The notes beneath the pieces are model-generated. The model was not told the origin of the DNA. It did not search any database and was given only the letters and a program-made list of their open reading frames with translations. A stretch of DNA of 42,217 nucleotides from contig CAYJPK010000011.1 in assembly GCA_964372035.1 (NCBI GenBank), forward strand, positions 1 through 42,217, given 5' to 3'. A program made the position numbers and the translations under genes. Positions 7,494-16,161 of this stretch are shown one piece after another. The DNA is from CAYJPK01 sp964372035 (GTDB lineage: Bacteria; Desulfobacterota; Desulfovibrionia; Desulfovibrionales; Desulfovibrionaceae). Every line of letters begins with the position of its first letter. Position 1 is the first letter of the stretch.

Positions 7494-9581
7494 ATGGCAG
7501 AGCCAACAAGCAGATTTGATTTCGAAAGCTTAGCAAAGAATGGCGATATAATGTTAGCAATAGGTGTTATTGTTATCTTATTCGTTATGCTTGTGCCAAT
7601 TCCAACTTTTTTTATGGATATTATGCTGTCACTTAGTATTAGCTTGTCTTTGCTTATCCTTTTGACCTCTATGTTCATGGTCTCACCGCTTGAGTTTTCT
7701 ATTTTCCCATCGCTTTTACTTGTTACAACCTTACTACGCCTTGCTTTAAACGTAGCTTCGACACGTCTTATTTTATTAAATGGTGATAAGGGTGGAGATG
7801 CGGCTGGTGAAGTTATTCAGTCTTTCGCTGAGTTTGTTGTTGGTGGTAGTTATGTTGTTGGTGCCGTTATATTCTTAATTTTATTTATTTTGAATAAGGT
7901 AGTTATTACAACTGGTACGACACGTATCGCAGAAGTTGCAGCTCGTTTTACCTTGGACGCTATGCCAGGTAAACAAATGGCTATTGAGGCAGACTTAAAT
8001 GCAGGTTTAATTGATGAGCCAGAGGCAACTAAAAGACGTGAAAATCTACGCCGTGAAGCTGACTTTTATGGTGCTATGGACGGTGCTGGTAAATTCGTAC
8101 AAGGTGACGTAACTGCCGGTTTATACATTACTTTTATTAACTTAATTGGTGGTGTGTTAATCGGTGTTGTTCAAAAAGATATGTCATGGGAAGATGCACT
8201 TATGACATTTTCGCTTTTATCAATTGGTGATGGCTTAGTTGCAACTATTCCTTCTATCATTGTTTCAACTGCTGCAGGTTTAATTGTTTCTCGTGCGGCT
8301 GCTAAAACTAAGATGGGCGATGAATTTATTGAGCAATTAACATATAACCATAGAGTTTTAAATTTAGCAGGTGTTGTTTTATTTGTATTTGGTTTAGTTC
8401 CTGGTCTTCCTACAGTTCCATTTTTCATTTTTGCAGGGATTTTATTCTTAGCCGCAAGGTATACTCAAAGGCGTGATGTTGCTGATCCTGACGAGCAAGC
8501 AAAAGCTAAGAAAAAACCAAAAGAACATGGCGAAACCTTGGAAGATGTTCAGAATTTATTACCACTTGATATACTAGAGCTTGAAGTTGGCTATGGTCTT
8601 ATTCCGCTTGTTGACGAAGAGCAAAACGGCAATTTATTGACACGTATTCGCTCAATTCGTCGCCAATTTGCACTTGATATGGGGGTTGTTATTCCGTCGC
8701 TGCATTTGCGTGATAACCTACAACTTCGCCCAGGACAATATGTACTTTTAATCAAGGGCAACCAAGTTGCCTCAGCTGAAATTTTAGTTGACCACTTTCT
8801 TGCAATGGATCCAGGTAATGCTTCACGTAAGATTGAGGGCGTTGATACTAGAGAGCCGGCATTTAACTTGCCAGCTTTATGGATTCCATCATCACGCCGT
8901 GAAGAAGCAATGGTTGCTGGCTATACAGTTGTTGACCCTGCAACAGTTATTGCAACTCACTTAACAGAAGTATTAAAGCGCTGTTTAGCAGATTTCTTAG
9001 GTCGTCAAGAAGTTCAAGTTTTACTCGATACTTTAGGCAAATCTTCGCCAAAGGCAGTGGAAGAACTTGTTCCTGGAACTTTAAGCCTTGGCACTGTTCA
9101 AAAAGTATTACAAAATCTTGTGCGTGAGGGTGTATCAATTCGTGATATGTTATCAATTGCTGAAACGCTAGGTGATCACGGTCATGGAAATAAAAATCCT
9201 GATACCTTAACTGAATTTGTACGTGAGCGATTAAGTAGGACAATTGTTAAAACTTATTTAGATAGAGAAGGCGTTTTGCCAGTTATAACTTTAAATCAAG
9301 TTGCTGAAAAAACTTTGCAAGAGGGACTTCGTCAAACAGAGGGTGGTATGTATCTTTCCTTAAATCCAAGCACAGCGCAACGCTTAATTAGCAATATTAA
9401 CGTTGCAATTGAAAATGCAGTAACAACAAGCGGTCAACCAGTATTACTAGCTTCACCAATTGTTCGCTCGCAGCTTTCAATGCTTGTTTCAAGGTTTTTG
9501 CCAAATGTCCCTGTTTTATCTCAAGCTGAAATTCCTGCGGATACTAAATTGCAGGCAGTTGGCATGGTAGGTATTGAATAA
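7494..9581 (+). CDS. flhA: Flagellar export protein FlhA
   Basis: A 695-residue FlhA/SctV protein that forms the nonameric export ring of the flagellar secretion system. The N-terminal half (about 15-330) has around eight transmembrane helices plus the conserved cytoplasmic FHIPEP-type loop, seen as AARFTLDAMPGKQMAIEADL near 150-170. The C-terminal half is the soluble ring domain that docks chaperone-substrate complexes. GGAG at 7480-7483 precedes the ATG by ten bases. A perfect TATAAT stands at 7468-7473, but it would give a very short leader and lacks a good -35, so it is not called a promoter. The stop overlaps the flhF start (TAATG). Confidence 0.96.
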   Translation: MAEPTSRFDFESLAKNGDIMLAIGVIVILFVMLVPIPTFFMDIMLSLSISLSLLILLTSMFMVSPLEFSIFPSLLLVTTLLRLALNVASTRLILLNGDKGGDAAGEVIQSFAEFVVGGSYVVGAVIFLILFILNKVVITTGTTRIAEVAARFTLDAMPGKQMAIEADLNAGLIDEPEATKRRENLRREADFYGAMDGAGKFVQGDVTAGLYITFINLIGGVLIGVVQKDMSWEDALMTFSLLSIGDGLVATIPSIIVSTAAGLIVSRAAAKTKMGDEFIEQLTYNHRVLNLAGVVLFVFGLVPGLPTVPFFIFAGILFLAARYTQRRDVADPDEQAKAKKKPKEHGETLEDVQNLLPLDILELEVGYGLIPLVDEEQNGNLLTRIRSIRRQFALDMGVVIPSLHLRDNLQLRPGQYVLLIKGNQVASAEILVDHFLAMDPGNASRKIEGVDTREPAFNLPALWIPSSRREEAMVAGYTVVDPATVIATHLTEVLKRCLADFLGRQEVQVLLDTLGKSSPKAVEELVPGTLSLGTVQKVLQNLVREGVSIRDMLSIAETLGDHGHGNKNPDTLTEFVRERLSRTIVKTYLDREGVLPVITLNQVAEKTLQEGLRQTEGGMYLSLNPSTAQRLISNINVAIENAVTTSGQPVLLASPIVRSQLSMLVSRFLPNVPVLSQAEIPADTKLQAVGMVGIE

Positions 9582-10723
9582 TGCATGTAAAAACTTTTGC
9601 AGGACCATCTCCTCATGCGGTAATGACGCTAATTAAGCAAGAACTAGGTTCAGAAGCAGTTATTTTGTCTAGTCGTGAAACTGTGCGTGATGGGAAAAAA
9701 GTCCATGAAGTTGTGGCAGGTGTTGATAGGCTTCCGGTTATGGATATTGCGCCAAGTTCGCCTTATGCCAAGACAATGCCAACACCAAGAGTTGAAAACA
9801 AAGCAGATGACTTTTTTAGCCCAAGTATGTTTAGTCAAAACTCTCAAAGTGCTAGCCCTCCAGGCTGGGGTGAGTGGCATAAAGAATGGGCAAGAGTAAA
9901 AGAACATCTTTATACCTTAATGCGTCCATCAATTCAATGGGCGGCTTTAAGCCCAAGGCAACGTGTTGCACTTGAATTTTTACAGCGTGAGGGTGTTGAA
10001 GATGATATGGTGCTTGATATTTATAAAAGATTAGGTGCTAATCCAAATAGCTCTATTTTAGATGTTTTAGGTGAAATGGTAGAAGTTCGCCCTTGGGGTG
10101 CACAAAATTGGAGAGAAGCTATTCACGTTGTAACAGGTCCTTTTGGTTCAGGTAAAACGACCACCTTAATTCGCATGGCTCTTTCTCTTAAAAAAGAAAT
10201 ACCAGATGTTAAAATTGCTGTTATTAATGGTGATGCAGCTCGTGGTACTGGTCGTTTAGTTCTTAGGCACTGGGCAGAATTATCCGATTTTATGTATCTT
10301 GAAGCTTTAAATTCTGATTATATGCGTAGAGCTTTAAGAACTGCAAATGCGGCAGATGTTATTTTTATTGATACACCAGGTGTTAATCGTCAAGGAAACT
10401 TAGTTACTAACTTAAGCAACTTAGGTGTGATGAATATTGGTGCTGCTTGCCATTTAGTTTTACAGCCTTATTTTGCTACTATGCAACTTATGTCAATGAT
10501 TGAAAGATATAAAAGCGGTTTAAATGGAAGTGTGATTTGGAGTAAGCTAGACGAAGCAGTGACTTTTGCACCAATTTTAAATGTTGCACGTCATGTTGAA
10601 CTTCCAACTTCTGCCTTATCTTATGGACCTGGGCTGCGAGGAACATTTAGTTCAGTTAGTCATAAGATGTTGTGGTTATTATTATTTAAGCAAGAATTAC
10701 CACAATCAAATACTATTGAATAA
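9581..10723 (+). CDS. flhF: Flagellar biosynthesis SRP-type GTPase FlhF
   Basis: A 380-residue SRP-family GTPase that marks where, and with FlhG how many, polar flagella are built. The N-terminal segment with MHVKTFAGPSPHAVM is the FlhF B domain; a helical N domain (about 95-170) follows, then the G domain with P-loop GPFGSGKTT (186-194), DTPG (264-267) and SKLDEA as the guanine-specificity motif. Where most FlhF and SRP GTPases have a DTYR-type motif after the P-loop, this one has NGDAARGTGR (about 216-225), a noticeable divergence. It is translationally coupled to flhA and followed by flhG after about 65 bases. Confidence 0.92.
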   Translation: MHVKTFAGPSPHAVMTLIKQELGSEAVILSSRETVRDGKKVHEVVAGVDRLPVMDIAPSSPYAKTMPTPRVENKADDFFSPSMFSQNSQSASPPGWGEWHKEWARVKEHLYTLMRPSIQWAALSPRQRVALEFLQREGVEDDMVLDIYKRLGANPNSSILDVLGEMVEVRPWGAQNWREAIHVVTGPFGSGKTTTLIRMALSLKKEIPDVKIAVINGDAARGTGRLVLRHWAELSDFMYLEALNSDYMRRALRTANAADVIFIDTPGVNRQGNLVTNLSNLGVMNIGAACHLVLQPYFATMQLMSMIERYKSGLNGSVIWSKLDEAVTFAPILNVARHVELPTSALSYGPGLRGTFSSVSHKMLWLLLFKQELPQSNTIE

Positions 10724-10790
10724 TTTGTTTACTTTACTTTGACTTTATTATATTATATTAACTAATTACTATATTTGAATGGAGAAGAAT

Positions 10791-11597
10791 ATGAGTTCAG
10801 GATTTCCTTTAGTCCTTTCAGTAACTTCTGGCAAGGGTGGAGTTGGCAAAACTAACATCTCTGTTAATCTTGCGTGCTGCCTTGCTAAGAGTGGAAAAAA
10901 AGTTGTTCTCCTTGATGCTGACCTTGGTTTGGCAAACGTAGATGTTTTACTTGGTTTAACGCCTAAATATAATCTTTTTGATTTATTTCACGAAGGCGCT
11001 AAGCTTGAAGAAATTTTATATGAAACTCCGTATGGCTTTAAAATTTTGCCTGCAACTTCAGGTGCTAGCGAAATGCTATCCCTATCAACCGGTCAAAAAT
11101 TAGAACTTTTGGAGTCTGTTGACATTTTAGAGGACGAAGTTGATTATTTTATTATTGACACTGGAGCTGGTATCAACGATAATGTTATTTACTTTAATTT
11201 AGCAGTGCAAGAAAGAATAGTCGTTTTAACTCAAGAGCCTACATCATTGACAGATGCTTACGCTTTAATTAAAGTACTTAAATCACGTCATGGTGTTGAG
11301 CATTTTAAAGTTTTAGTTAATATGGTAGATAATGTGCAAGCTGCAAAGGAAGTTTTTTCTCGTTTGCACCTAGCTTGTGAACACTTTTTAAGCGGCGTAT
11401 CACTTGATTTTATGGGCTTTGTGCCACGTGACCCACTCGTTAGAAAATCAGTCGTTGTTCAAAAACCATTTAGTTTGACTGATGGTCCAGCGAGTAGATC
11501 AATAAATAACATGGCAAGTGCCATTCAAAATTGGGAAATTCCGGAGTCTTTGGATGGGAACATTAAGTTCTTCTGGAAAAAACTCCTCTTTCAATAA
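10791..11597 (+). CDS. flhG: Flagellar number regulator FlhG (MinD-like ATPase)
   Basis: A 268-residue MinD/ParA-type ATPase, FlhG (also FleN or YlxH), which restrains flagellar number by acting on FlhF. It carries the deviant Walker A SGKGGVGKT (13-21), then LLDADLGLANVDVLLGL and a Walker B-like DYFIIDTGAGI. The start is placed at ATG 10791 rather than the in-frame ATG at 10779, because GGAGAAG (10781-10787) is an ideal ribosome site for 10791 and would lie inside the gene otherwise. The protein then opens MSSGFPLVLSVTSGKGG, normal for the family. The 3' end overlaps fliA by 44 bases. Confidence 0.93.
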   Translation: MSSGFPLVLSVTSGKGGVGKTNISVNLACCLAKSGKKVVLLDADLGLANVDVLLGLTPKYNLFDLFHEGAKLEEILYETPYGFKILPATSGASEMLSLSTGQKLELLESVDILEDEVDYFIIDTGAGINDNVIYFNLAVQERIVVLTQEPTSLTDAYALIKVLKSRHGVEHFKVLVNMVDNVQAAKEVFSRLHLACEHFLSGVSLDFMGFVPRDPLVRKSVVVQKPFSLTDGPASRSINNMASAIQNWEIPESLDGNIKFFWKKLLFQ

Positions 11598-12345
11598 ACC
11601 ATGGGAAGATTTGGAGTGTGGAGCAAGGTCATGGGACTTATTTAATGTTTCTGAAAAAGAGCAGATAGTAAAAAACTATGCTCCTAAAGTGCGTTATCTT
11701 GCTTTACGACTAAGGGCAAAACTGCCTAAAAACATAGAATTAAATGACCTCATAAGCGCTGGAACAATGGGGCTTATGGAATCATTGGGTAAATTCGATG
11801 CAAGTTTAAACATAAAGTTTGAAACTTATGCGGAAAATAGAATTTACGGAGCAATGCTTGATGAGCTTAGAAAGCTTGATTGGTTTTCACGAGGACTTAG
11901 GCAAAGAATTCGTAAAATTGATGAAGCTAGCTGGAAAATTGAAAATGAAAAGGGAAGACAAGCAACCATTGAAGAGCTACAACAAGCTACAGGTTTTTCT
12001 GAAAAACAAATAACAGATGGACTTGAAGCACTGCAAAGCCAGTTGTTTATTTCTCTTGAAGCAGTTCAAGACACCTTAACAAATGGTGAATTTGACAATA
12101 ATCAAGAGCCATTTAAAGAAACAGCCTTAGCTGAGCTTGTCGATAAAGTTGCACTTTTAATAGATTGCTTGACGCCACGAGAAAAACTTGTGTTATCGTT
12201 ATATTACGTTGATGAGTTAAATATGAATGAAGTGGCGCAAGTTATGGAAATTACTGAAGGGCGTGTTTCACAATTACATGCTCAAGCAATAAAAAGACTT
12301 AAAAATGAGTTTGTAAATCAATACGGAAAGTATGATTTAGCTTAA
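11554..12345 (+). CDS. fliA: Flagellar sigma factor FliA (sigma-28)
   Basis: A 263-residue sigma-70-family factor of the sigma-28 class, which directs late flagellar and chemotaxis genes. Region 2 is seen from YAPKVRYLALRLRAKLP through DLISAGTMGLMESLGKFD and KFETYAENRIYGAMLDELR; region 3 follows, and region 4 ends the protein (LTPREKLVLSLYYVDEL, then a helix-turn-helix with ITEGRVSQLHAQAI). The start is set at ATG 11554, with GGAG at 11542-11545; an upstream in-frame GTG at 11518 has no ribosome site. This gives a 44-base overlap with flhG. An N-terminal extension of about 25 residues precedes region 2. Confidence 0.93.
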   Translation: MGTLSSSGKNSSFNKPWEDLECGARSWDLFNVSEKEQIVKNYAPKVRYLALRLRAKLPKNIELNDLISAGTMGLMESLGKFDASLNIKFETYAENRIYGAMLDELRKLDWFSRGLRQRIRKIDEASWKIENEKGRQATIEELQQATGFSEKQITDGLEALQSQLFISLEAVQDTLTNGEFDNNQEPFKETALAELVDKVALLIDCLTPREKLVLSLYYVDELNMNEVAQVMEITEGRVSQLHAQAIKRLKNEFVNQYGKYDLA

Positions 12346-12368
12346 ACATAAAAAAATGGAGAATTGCT

Positions 12369-12749
12369 ATGGGTTTTGATCCTGATATGAGAGTTTTAGT
12401 TGTTGATGATTTCTCAACAATGAGAAGAATCGTAAAAAACATTTTACGTCAACTTGGTTTTAATAATGTTGTTGAAGCTGATGATGGTACAACTGCATGG
12501 GAAGTTTTAAACCGTGAAAAAATTGACTTTATTGTTTCAGACTGGAACATGCCACAAATGACTGGTATTGAACTTTTACGTAAAGTTCGTGCTAGTGAAG
12601 AATTTGCGGATACTCCATTTTTAATGGTAACAGCTGAAGCACAACAAGAAAATATCATCGAAGCTGTGCAAGCTAAAGTATCTAACTATATTGTAAAGCC
12701 TTTTACAGCTGAAACAATGAAGCAAAAGATTGATAAAATTTTCCCATAA
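12369..12749 (+). CDS. cheY: Chemotaxis response regulator CheY
   Basis: A 126-residue stand-alone receiver domain. Key residues are the acidic pair D13-D14, phospho-acceptor D58 in IVSDWNMP, switch residue T88 in MVTAEAQ and K110 in YIVKPF. The WNMP and MVTAEA motifs are typical of CheY proteins that bind the flagellar switch. Its expected target FliM is encoded in this window at 29229-30209 on the other strand and has the N-terminal CheY-binding type of peptide. GGAG precedes the ATG by seven bases. It sits between fliA and a fliL-like gene in one run of same-strand flagellar genes. Confidence 0.94.
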   Translation: MGFDPDMRVLVVDDFSTMRRIVKNILRQLGFNNVVEADDGTTAWEVLNREKIDFIVSDWNMPQMTGIELLRKVRASEEFADTPFLMVTAEAQQENIIEAVQAKVSNYIVKPFTAETMKQKIDKIFP

Positions 12750-12784
12750 TTTTTTTGGCGTAAAATTTTAAAGAGGGTAATTAC

Positions 12785-13522
12785 TTGGCTGATGTTTTGG
12801 ATAAAGAAGCAGAAGAACTAAGTATTGAAACTAGCGACAATACTGCTACTAGCGTTGAAAATGCGGATAGTGAAACAGTTGAAGAAGCTAAAGACTTAGT
12901 TGCTCAGTCAGTTGAAAAAGTTCAACTTGACCTTGATGACGCTCCGTTTTTGGAAGACGATGAGCCTGAGCCTGAGCCTGTGGCTGAAGCAGTGCCAAGT
13001 GAATTACCAAAAGAAGAAAACGACAGTGATTTAGAATTAGAACTTGCAAAAAAGAAAAAGCGTAAAAAAATTATTATCGCAATTTCTGGATTTGTACTTT
13101 TAATTGTTGCTGCAGCGGTAACTTGGTTCTTTGTCTTTTCAGAACCTCCACCTCCACCGCCACCAGAAATTCAGCCAACAGTTATTGTCGTTCCATCAGC
13201 AGAAAAGCTTGCTGGTCCTAAAGAATACATGGTTGCTTTTGAACCGTTTTTTGTGCCGCAGTCAATAAATGGCGAAATTCAATTTCTACAAGTTGTGTTT
13301 TCTGGGGCAACATTAGAGCAAGAATTAGCACAAGAAATGCAAGATAAAAGTTTAGTTTTAAGAGATGCAATTTATTATTATTTGCGTAATAAGTCTCACG
13401 ATTATTTAACTGATGCTACTAATCTTGCAACAATAAAGCAAGACTTGCTTAATATTGTTAATAACTATGTTACTGCTGATGAGCTTGAGGAGCTATTTAT
13501 TGAGAATTATTTAATGGAATAA
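12785..13522 (+). CDS. fliL: FliL-like flagellar basal-body protein with acidic N-terminal extension, TTG start
   Basis: A 245-residue protein with one transmembrane helix (about 98-118), a seven-proline stretch just outside it, and a C-terminal periplasmic domain resembling FliL (EYMVAFEPFFVP, then LRDAIYYYLRNKS and a TADELEELF end). FliL surrounds the stator at the flagellar motor and supports torque. The cytoplasmic N-terminus is about 95 residues long and strongly acidic, with an EPEPEP stretch; most FliL proteins have only a few residues there. No usable ATG exists: the start is TTG at 12785, with GAGGG (12772-12776) upstream. A TTG start could limit expression. The FliL call is by domain layout and context. 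Confidence 0.8.
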   Translation: MADVLDKEAEELSIETSDNTATSVENADSETVEEAKDLVAQSVEKVQLDLDDAPFLEDDEPEPEPVAEAVPSELPKEENDSDLELELAKKKKRKKIIIAISGFVLLIVAAAVTWFFVFSEPPPPPPPEIQPTVIVVPSAEKLAGPKEYMVAFEPFFVPQSINGEIQFLQVVFSGATLEQELAQEMQDKSLVLRDAIYYYLRNKSHDYLTDATNLATIKQDLLNIVNNYVTADELEELFIENYLME

Positions 13523-13562
13523 TATCTCACTTATTAAATCTTTTAAGCAAAGGAGCTGCGTT

Positions 13563-13886
13563 ATGTCATTATCTCCAGTTCTTCCGCTTTTGTACGTTCA
13601 AGAACTTGGTCCTGCTGGTAAACAAGCTAGCGATATAGCAACTCGTCCTGAGTTAGCATCTGCTATGAATAAAGCTATGGCAGATGAGCTTTTAAAGCAA
13701 GAGGCGCAACAAGTTCAAAAGATTGATCAATCCTCAAATGGTGTTGCTATTACTGATGATGAAGAAGAAAAAGCAAAGCAAAACTTTAGTCAACAACATT
13801 CACGAGAAAAGCAAGAAGATGAGGCAGAAGAAGCAAGTCAAAGCCTTGATCCCTTTGTTGGTAAACTTATAAATAAGGTGGTTTAA
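13563..13886 (+). CDS. Uncharacterised small protein in the flagellar operon
   Basis: A 107-residue protein not recognised as any named family. It begins MSLSPVLPLLYVQELG, has a helical and polar middle rich in Ala, Gln, Glu and Lys, and ends with DPFVGKLINKVV. No signal peptide, membrane helix or cysteine is present. The ribosome site is one of the strongest in the window (AAGGAG, about eight bases before ATG), so it is very likely expressed. It lies 40 bases after the fliL-like gene and its stop overlaps the next start by one base, which points to a flagellar accessory, chaperone-like or rod/hook-related role. That role is inference from position only. Confidence 0.75.
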   Translation: MSLSPVLPLLYVQELGPAGKQASDIATRPELASAMNKAMADELLKQEAQQVQKIDQSSNGVAITDDEEEKAKQNFSQQHSREKQEDEAEEASQSLDPFVGKLINKVV

Positions 13887-14296
13887 TGACTCTTCCTTTA
13901 TGGATTATTGCAATAATAACAGTTGCAGAAACAGTTCTTATCTTGTTAGTATTATTGTTTTTTTCAAGATTAAGACGTTCTGAGGCTCTTATAACGCGCT
14001 TGCAGATTAGTCAAGAAAAAGTGCTTGAGCGCATTTATCACAATGCTGAGCTTGAGCAAGACTTAGTTGCATCATTTCAACACCGCCAAGAACAATTACA
14101 AATTTTAAACCAAAAATTAGAAGAAAGAGTTGTGATGTTGCAAAGGCTTATTGAACAAGCTGATGGAGTTTCACGTTCGCCACATTTCTTACGTGAAATA
14201 ATAGTTAATGGTCAGCGTCGTGGTTTATCAGTAAGTGAAATTGCAGCGCAAACAGGTTTAGCTGAAGATGAAGTTGAGCTTATTTTAACCAAGTAA
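13886..14296 (+). CDS. Single-pass membrane protein with coiled coil and helix-turn-helix-like tail
   Basis: A 136-residue protein: an N-terminal transmembrane helix (about 4-26), a long predicted coiled coil (about 30-95, many Gln, Glu and Leu), and a C-terminal segment GLSVSEIAAQTGLAEDEVEL that reads like a small helix-turn-helix. The same layout occurs in small flagellar-cluster proteins of the SwrB/DUF6115 or DUF2802 type; SwrB promotes assembly of the flagellar export apparatus in Bacillus. Assignment to either family is a guess from architecture. The ATG overlaps the previous stop (TTTAATG), so the two small proteins are translationally coupled and may act together. Confidence 0.75.
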   Translation: MTLPLWIIAIITVAETVLILLVLLFFSRLRRSEALITRLQISQEKVLERIYHNAELEQDLVASFQHRQEQLQILNQKLEERVVMLQRLIEQADGVSRSPHFLREIIVNGQRRGLSVSEIAAQTGLAEDEVELILTK

Positions 14297-14343
14297 AGCA
14301 TAATGTTTCTTTATCATATAATATCAAACTGTTAGAAAAAATA

Positions 14344-15978
14344 ATGTCGAATAATAAATTAAAAATAACACCGCTTGGTGGTTTAGGTGAGATTGGTCTT
14401 AATTGTCAAATTTGGGAAACTGAATCTGGTATAGTATTAGTTGACTGCGGACTTATGTTTCCTGATGCACTTCAGTTTGGTATTGATCTTGTTATCCCTC
14501 CAATTGATTTAATTCTAAAAAAAAGAGATAAGGTCAAGGCGATAGTACTAACCCATGGTCATGAAGATCATATTGGTGCTTTACCTTGGCTTGTGCGATA
14601 TTTTGAGGGACTAGATATTTATGGTTCACGCTTTACCTTGGCATTAGTTGAAAATAAATTACGAGAAAAAAAGCTTTTATCAAAAGTAAACTTAAATATT
14701 GTTACGGAAGATACAGTTTTAAATTTATGTGACATGACCTTTAATTTCTTACCAACAATGCATTCAATTCCACAAAGTTTTGGTCTTGGTGTTGAAACTC
14801 CTTGCGGGAAAATTATCCATACCGGCGATTTTAAGCTTGGTGAGGCTAGAAATTCATACTTAGATAGGTTTGAAGCTTTTGCTCAAGATGATTTATTACT
14901 TTTAATGTCAGACTCTACAAATGTTGAATCTGATGGATTTTCTGGTACAGAGTATAATGTTAAAAATTCGTTGCGCCAAGTTTTTTATAATGCTAAGGGT
15001 AGAGTAATTATAACACTTTTTTCGAGCCATATTGAGCGTATCAATTCTGTTTTTGAAATGGCAAAGGAATTTAATCGTGGTGTTGTAATTAGTGGGCGAA
15101 GTCTTTTTAATAATATAGAAACTGCAAAAAATTTAGGACTACTTGAGTCTTTACCTCCGCTCTATAGCGATCAAGAATTACCTGATATTTCTGATGATAG
15201 GATAATTATTCTTGCAACGGGTTCGCAAGGTGAGCCGATGTCAGCGCTTGTGCGTATTACTTCAGGTGAGCACAAGCAAATTAAAATTCGTGAAGGTGAT
15301 ACAGTTATTATGTCTTCACGTGCAATTCCAGGTAATGCGCAAGCTGTGAACCGCATGATAAATAGTATGTATAAGTTAGGTGCTAGAGTTTTTCATAATC
15401 ATATGCATGCGACAGGCCATGCTCATAAAGAAGAACTCCGTAGTATGTTAAATCTTGTTAAGCCAAAATATTTTGTTCCAATGCATGGAGAATATCGTCA
15501 TTTAGCATGCCATATTGAGCTAGCAGTTGAGTGTGGAGTAAAAAAAGAAAATACCTATATGCTAGATGATTGTGAGGAGTTAGTTTTTTCAGATAACAAG
15601 GTTGAACTTGGAGCAAAAATAGCTGCACCGCCAATTTTAATTGATGGTAAGGGTATTGGTGACGTTGGCGCATTAATCCTTAAAGAACGACAACTTTTAG
15701 GTTCTGATGGGGTTGTTGTTGTATCGCTATTGCTTGATGCTATGACAAATGAAATTATTTCTGGACCAGAGGTGATTTCTCGTGGATTTGTATTTACTGA
15801 AATGCTTGATCATATCATTGAAGACTCAAAATGCTTGGTGCTTGATGCTGTTGAAGCTCGAAAAAGCACAGATGATTTGACGAAACTTAGCGATAAAATT
15901 CGCTCTTCACTGCGTGGATTTTTCCGTGCTGCGATTGGACGTGATCCAATTGTCCTACCAATGATTATAGAATTATAA
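14344..15978 (+). CDS. rnj: Ribonuclease J
   Basis: A 544-residue metallo-beta-lactamase-fold nuclease of the RNase J family, which processes and degrades RNA from the 5' end and internally. The zinc-binding motif is THGHEDH (H71, H73, D75, H76), with further metal ligands in HTGDFKLG and the late HATGHAHKEE motif typical of the beta-CASP subgroup, followed by KPKYFVPMHGEYRH. The C-terminal domain is present, so length is normal. A TATAAT-like stretch lies in the 47-base gap before it, giving possible expression independent of the flagellar operon. No clear ribosome site precedes the ATG. Confidence 0.93.
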   Translation: MSNNKLKITPLGGLGEIGLNCQIWETESGIVLVDCGLMFPDALQFGIDLVIPPIDLILKKRDKVKAIVLTHGHEDHIGALPWLVRYFEGLDIYGSRFTLALVENKLREKKLLSKVNLNIVTEDTVLNLCDMTFNFLPTMHSIPQSFGLGVETPCGKIIHTGDFKLGEARNSYLDRFEAFAQDDLLLLMSDSTNVESDGFSGTEYNVKNSLRQVFYNAKGRVIITLFSSHIERINSVFEMAKEFNRGVVISGRSLFNNIETAKNLGLLESLPPLYSDQELPDISDDRIIILATGSQGEPMSALVRITSGEHKQIKIREGDTVIMSSRAIPGNAQAVNRMINSMYKLGARVFHNHMHATGHAHKEELRSMLNLVKPKYFVPMHGEYRHLACHIELAVECGVKKENTYMLDDCEELVFSDNKVELGAKIAAPPILIDGKGIGDVGALILKERQLLGSDGVVVVSLLLDAMTNEIISGPEVISRGFVFTEMLDHIIEDSKCLVLDAVEARKSTDDLTKLSDKIRSSLRGFFRAAIGRDPIVLPMIIEL

Positions 15979-16161
15979 AATTTCTAATCTTCTTTCATCT
16001 TTTTTCATTAAATTTATAATATTTTTACAATATCAAAAAGTAGACTATTTTTTAGTTTTGGATTATCATTTAGCGAATTTGAAGTAGAAAAAATCAAAAT
16101 TATATATCATATTAAATTTACAGAACAATTAATTATAACATCTTAATCAAAAAGGTTAAAA

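Noticed and set aside
11518..11553. GTG start for fliA
   Set aside because: No ribosome site; ATG 11554 has GGAG at good spacing.
12960..12980. Short GAGCCT repeat in the fliL-like gene as a CRISPR or phase-variation tract
   Set aside because: Only three units, in frame and coding for EPEPEP; normal low-complexity coding sequence.
15979..16161. SAM or other methionine-related riboswitch before the DUF39 gene
   Set aside because: No conserved core motif or stable stems seen; only AT-rich sequence.
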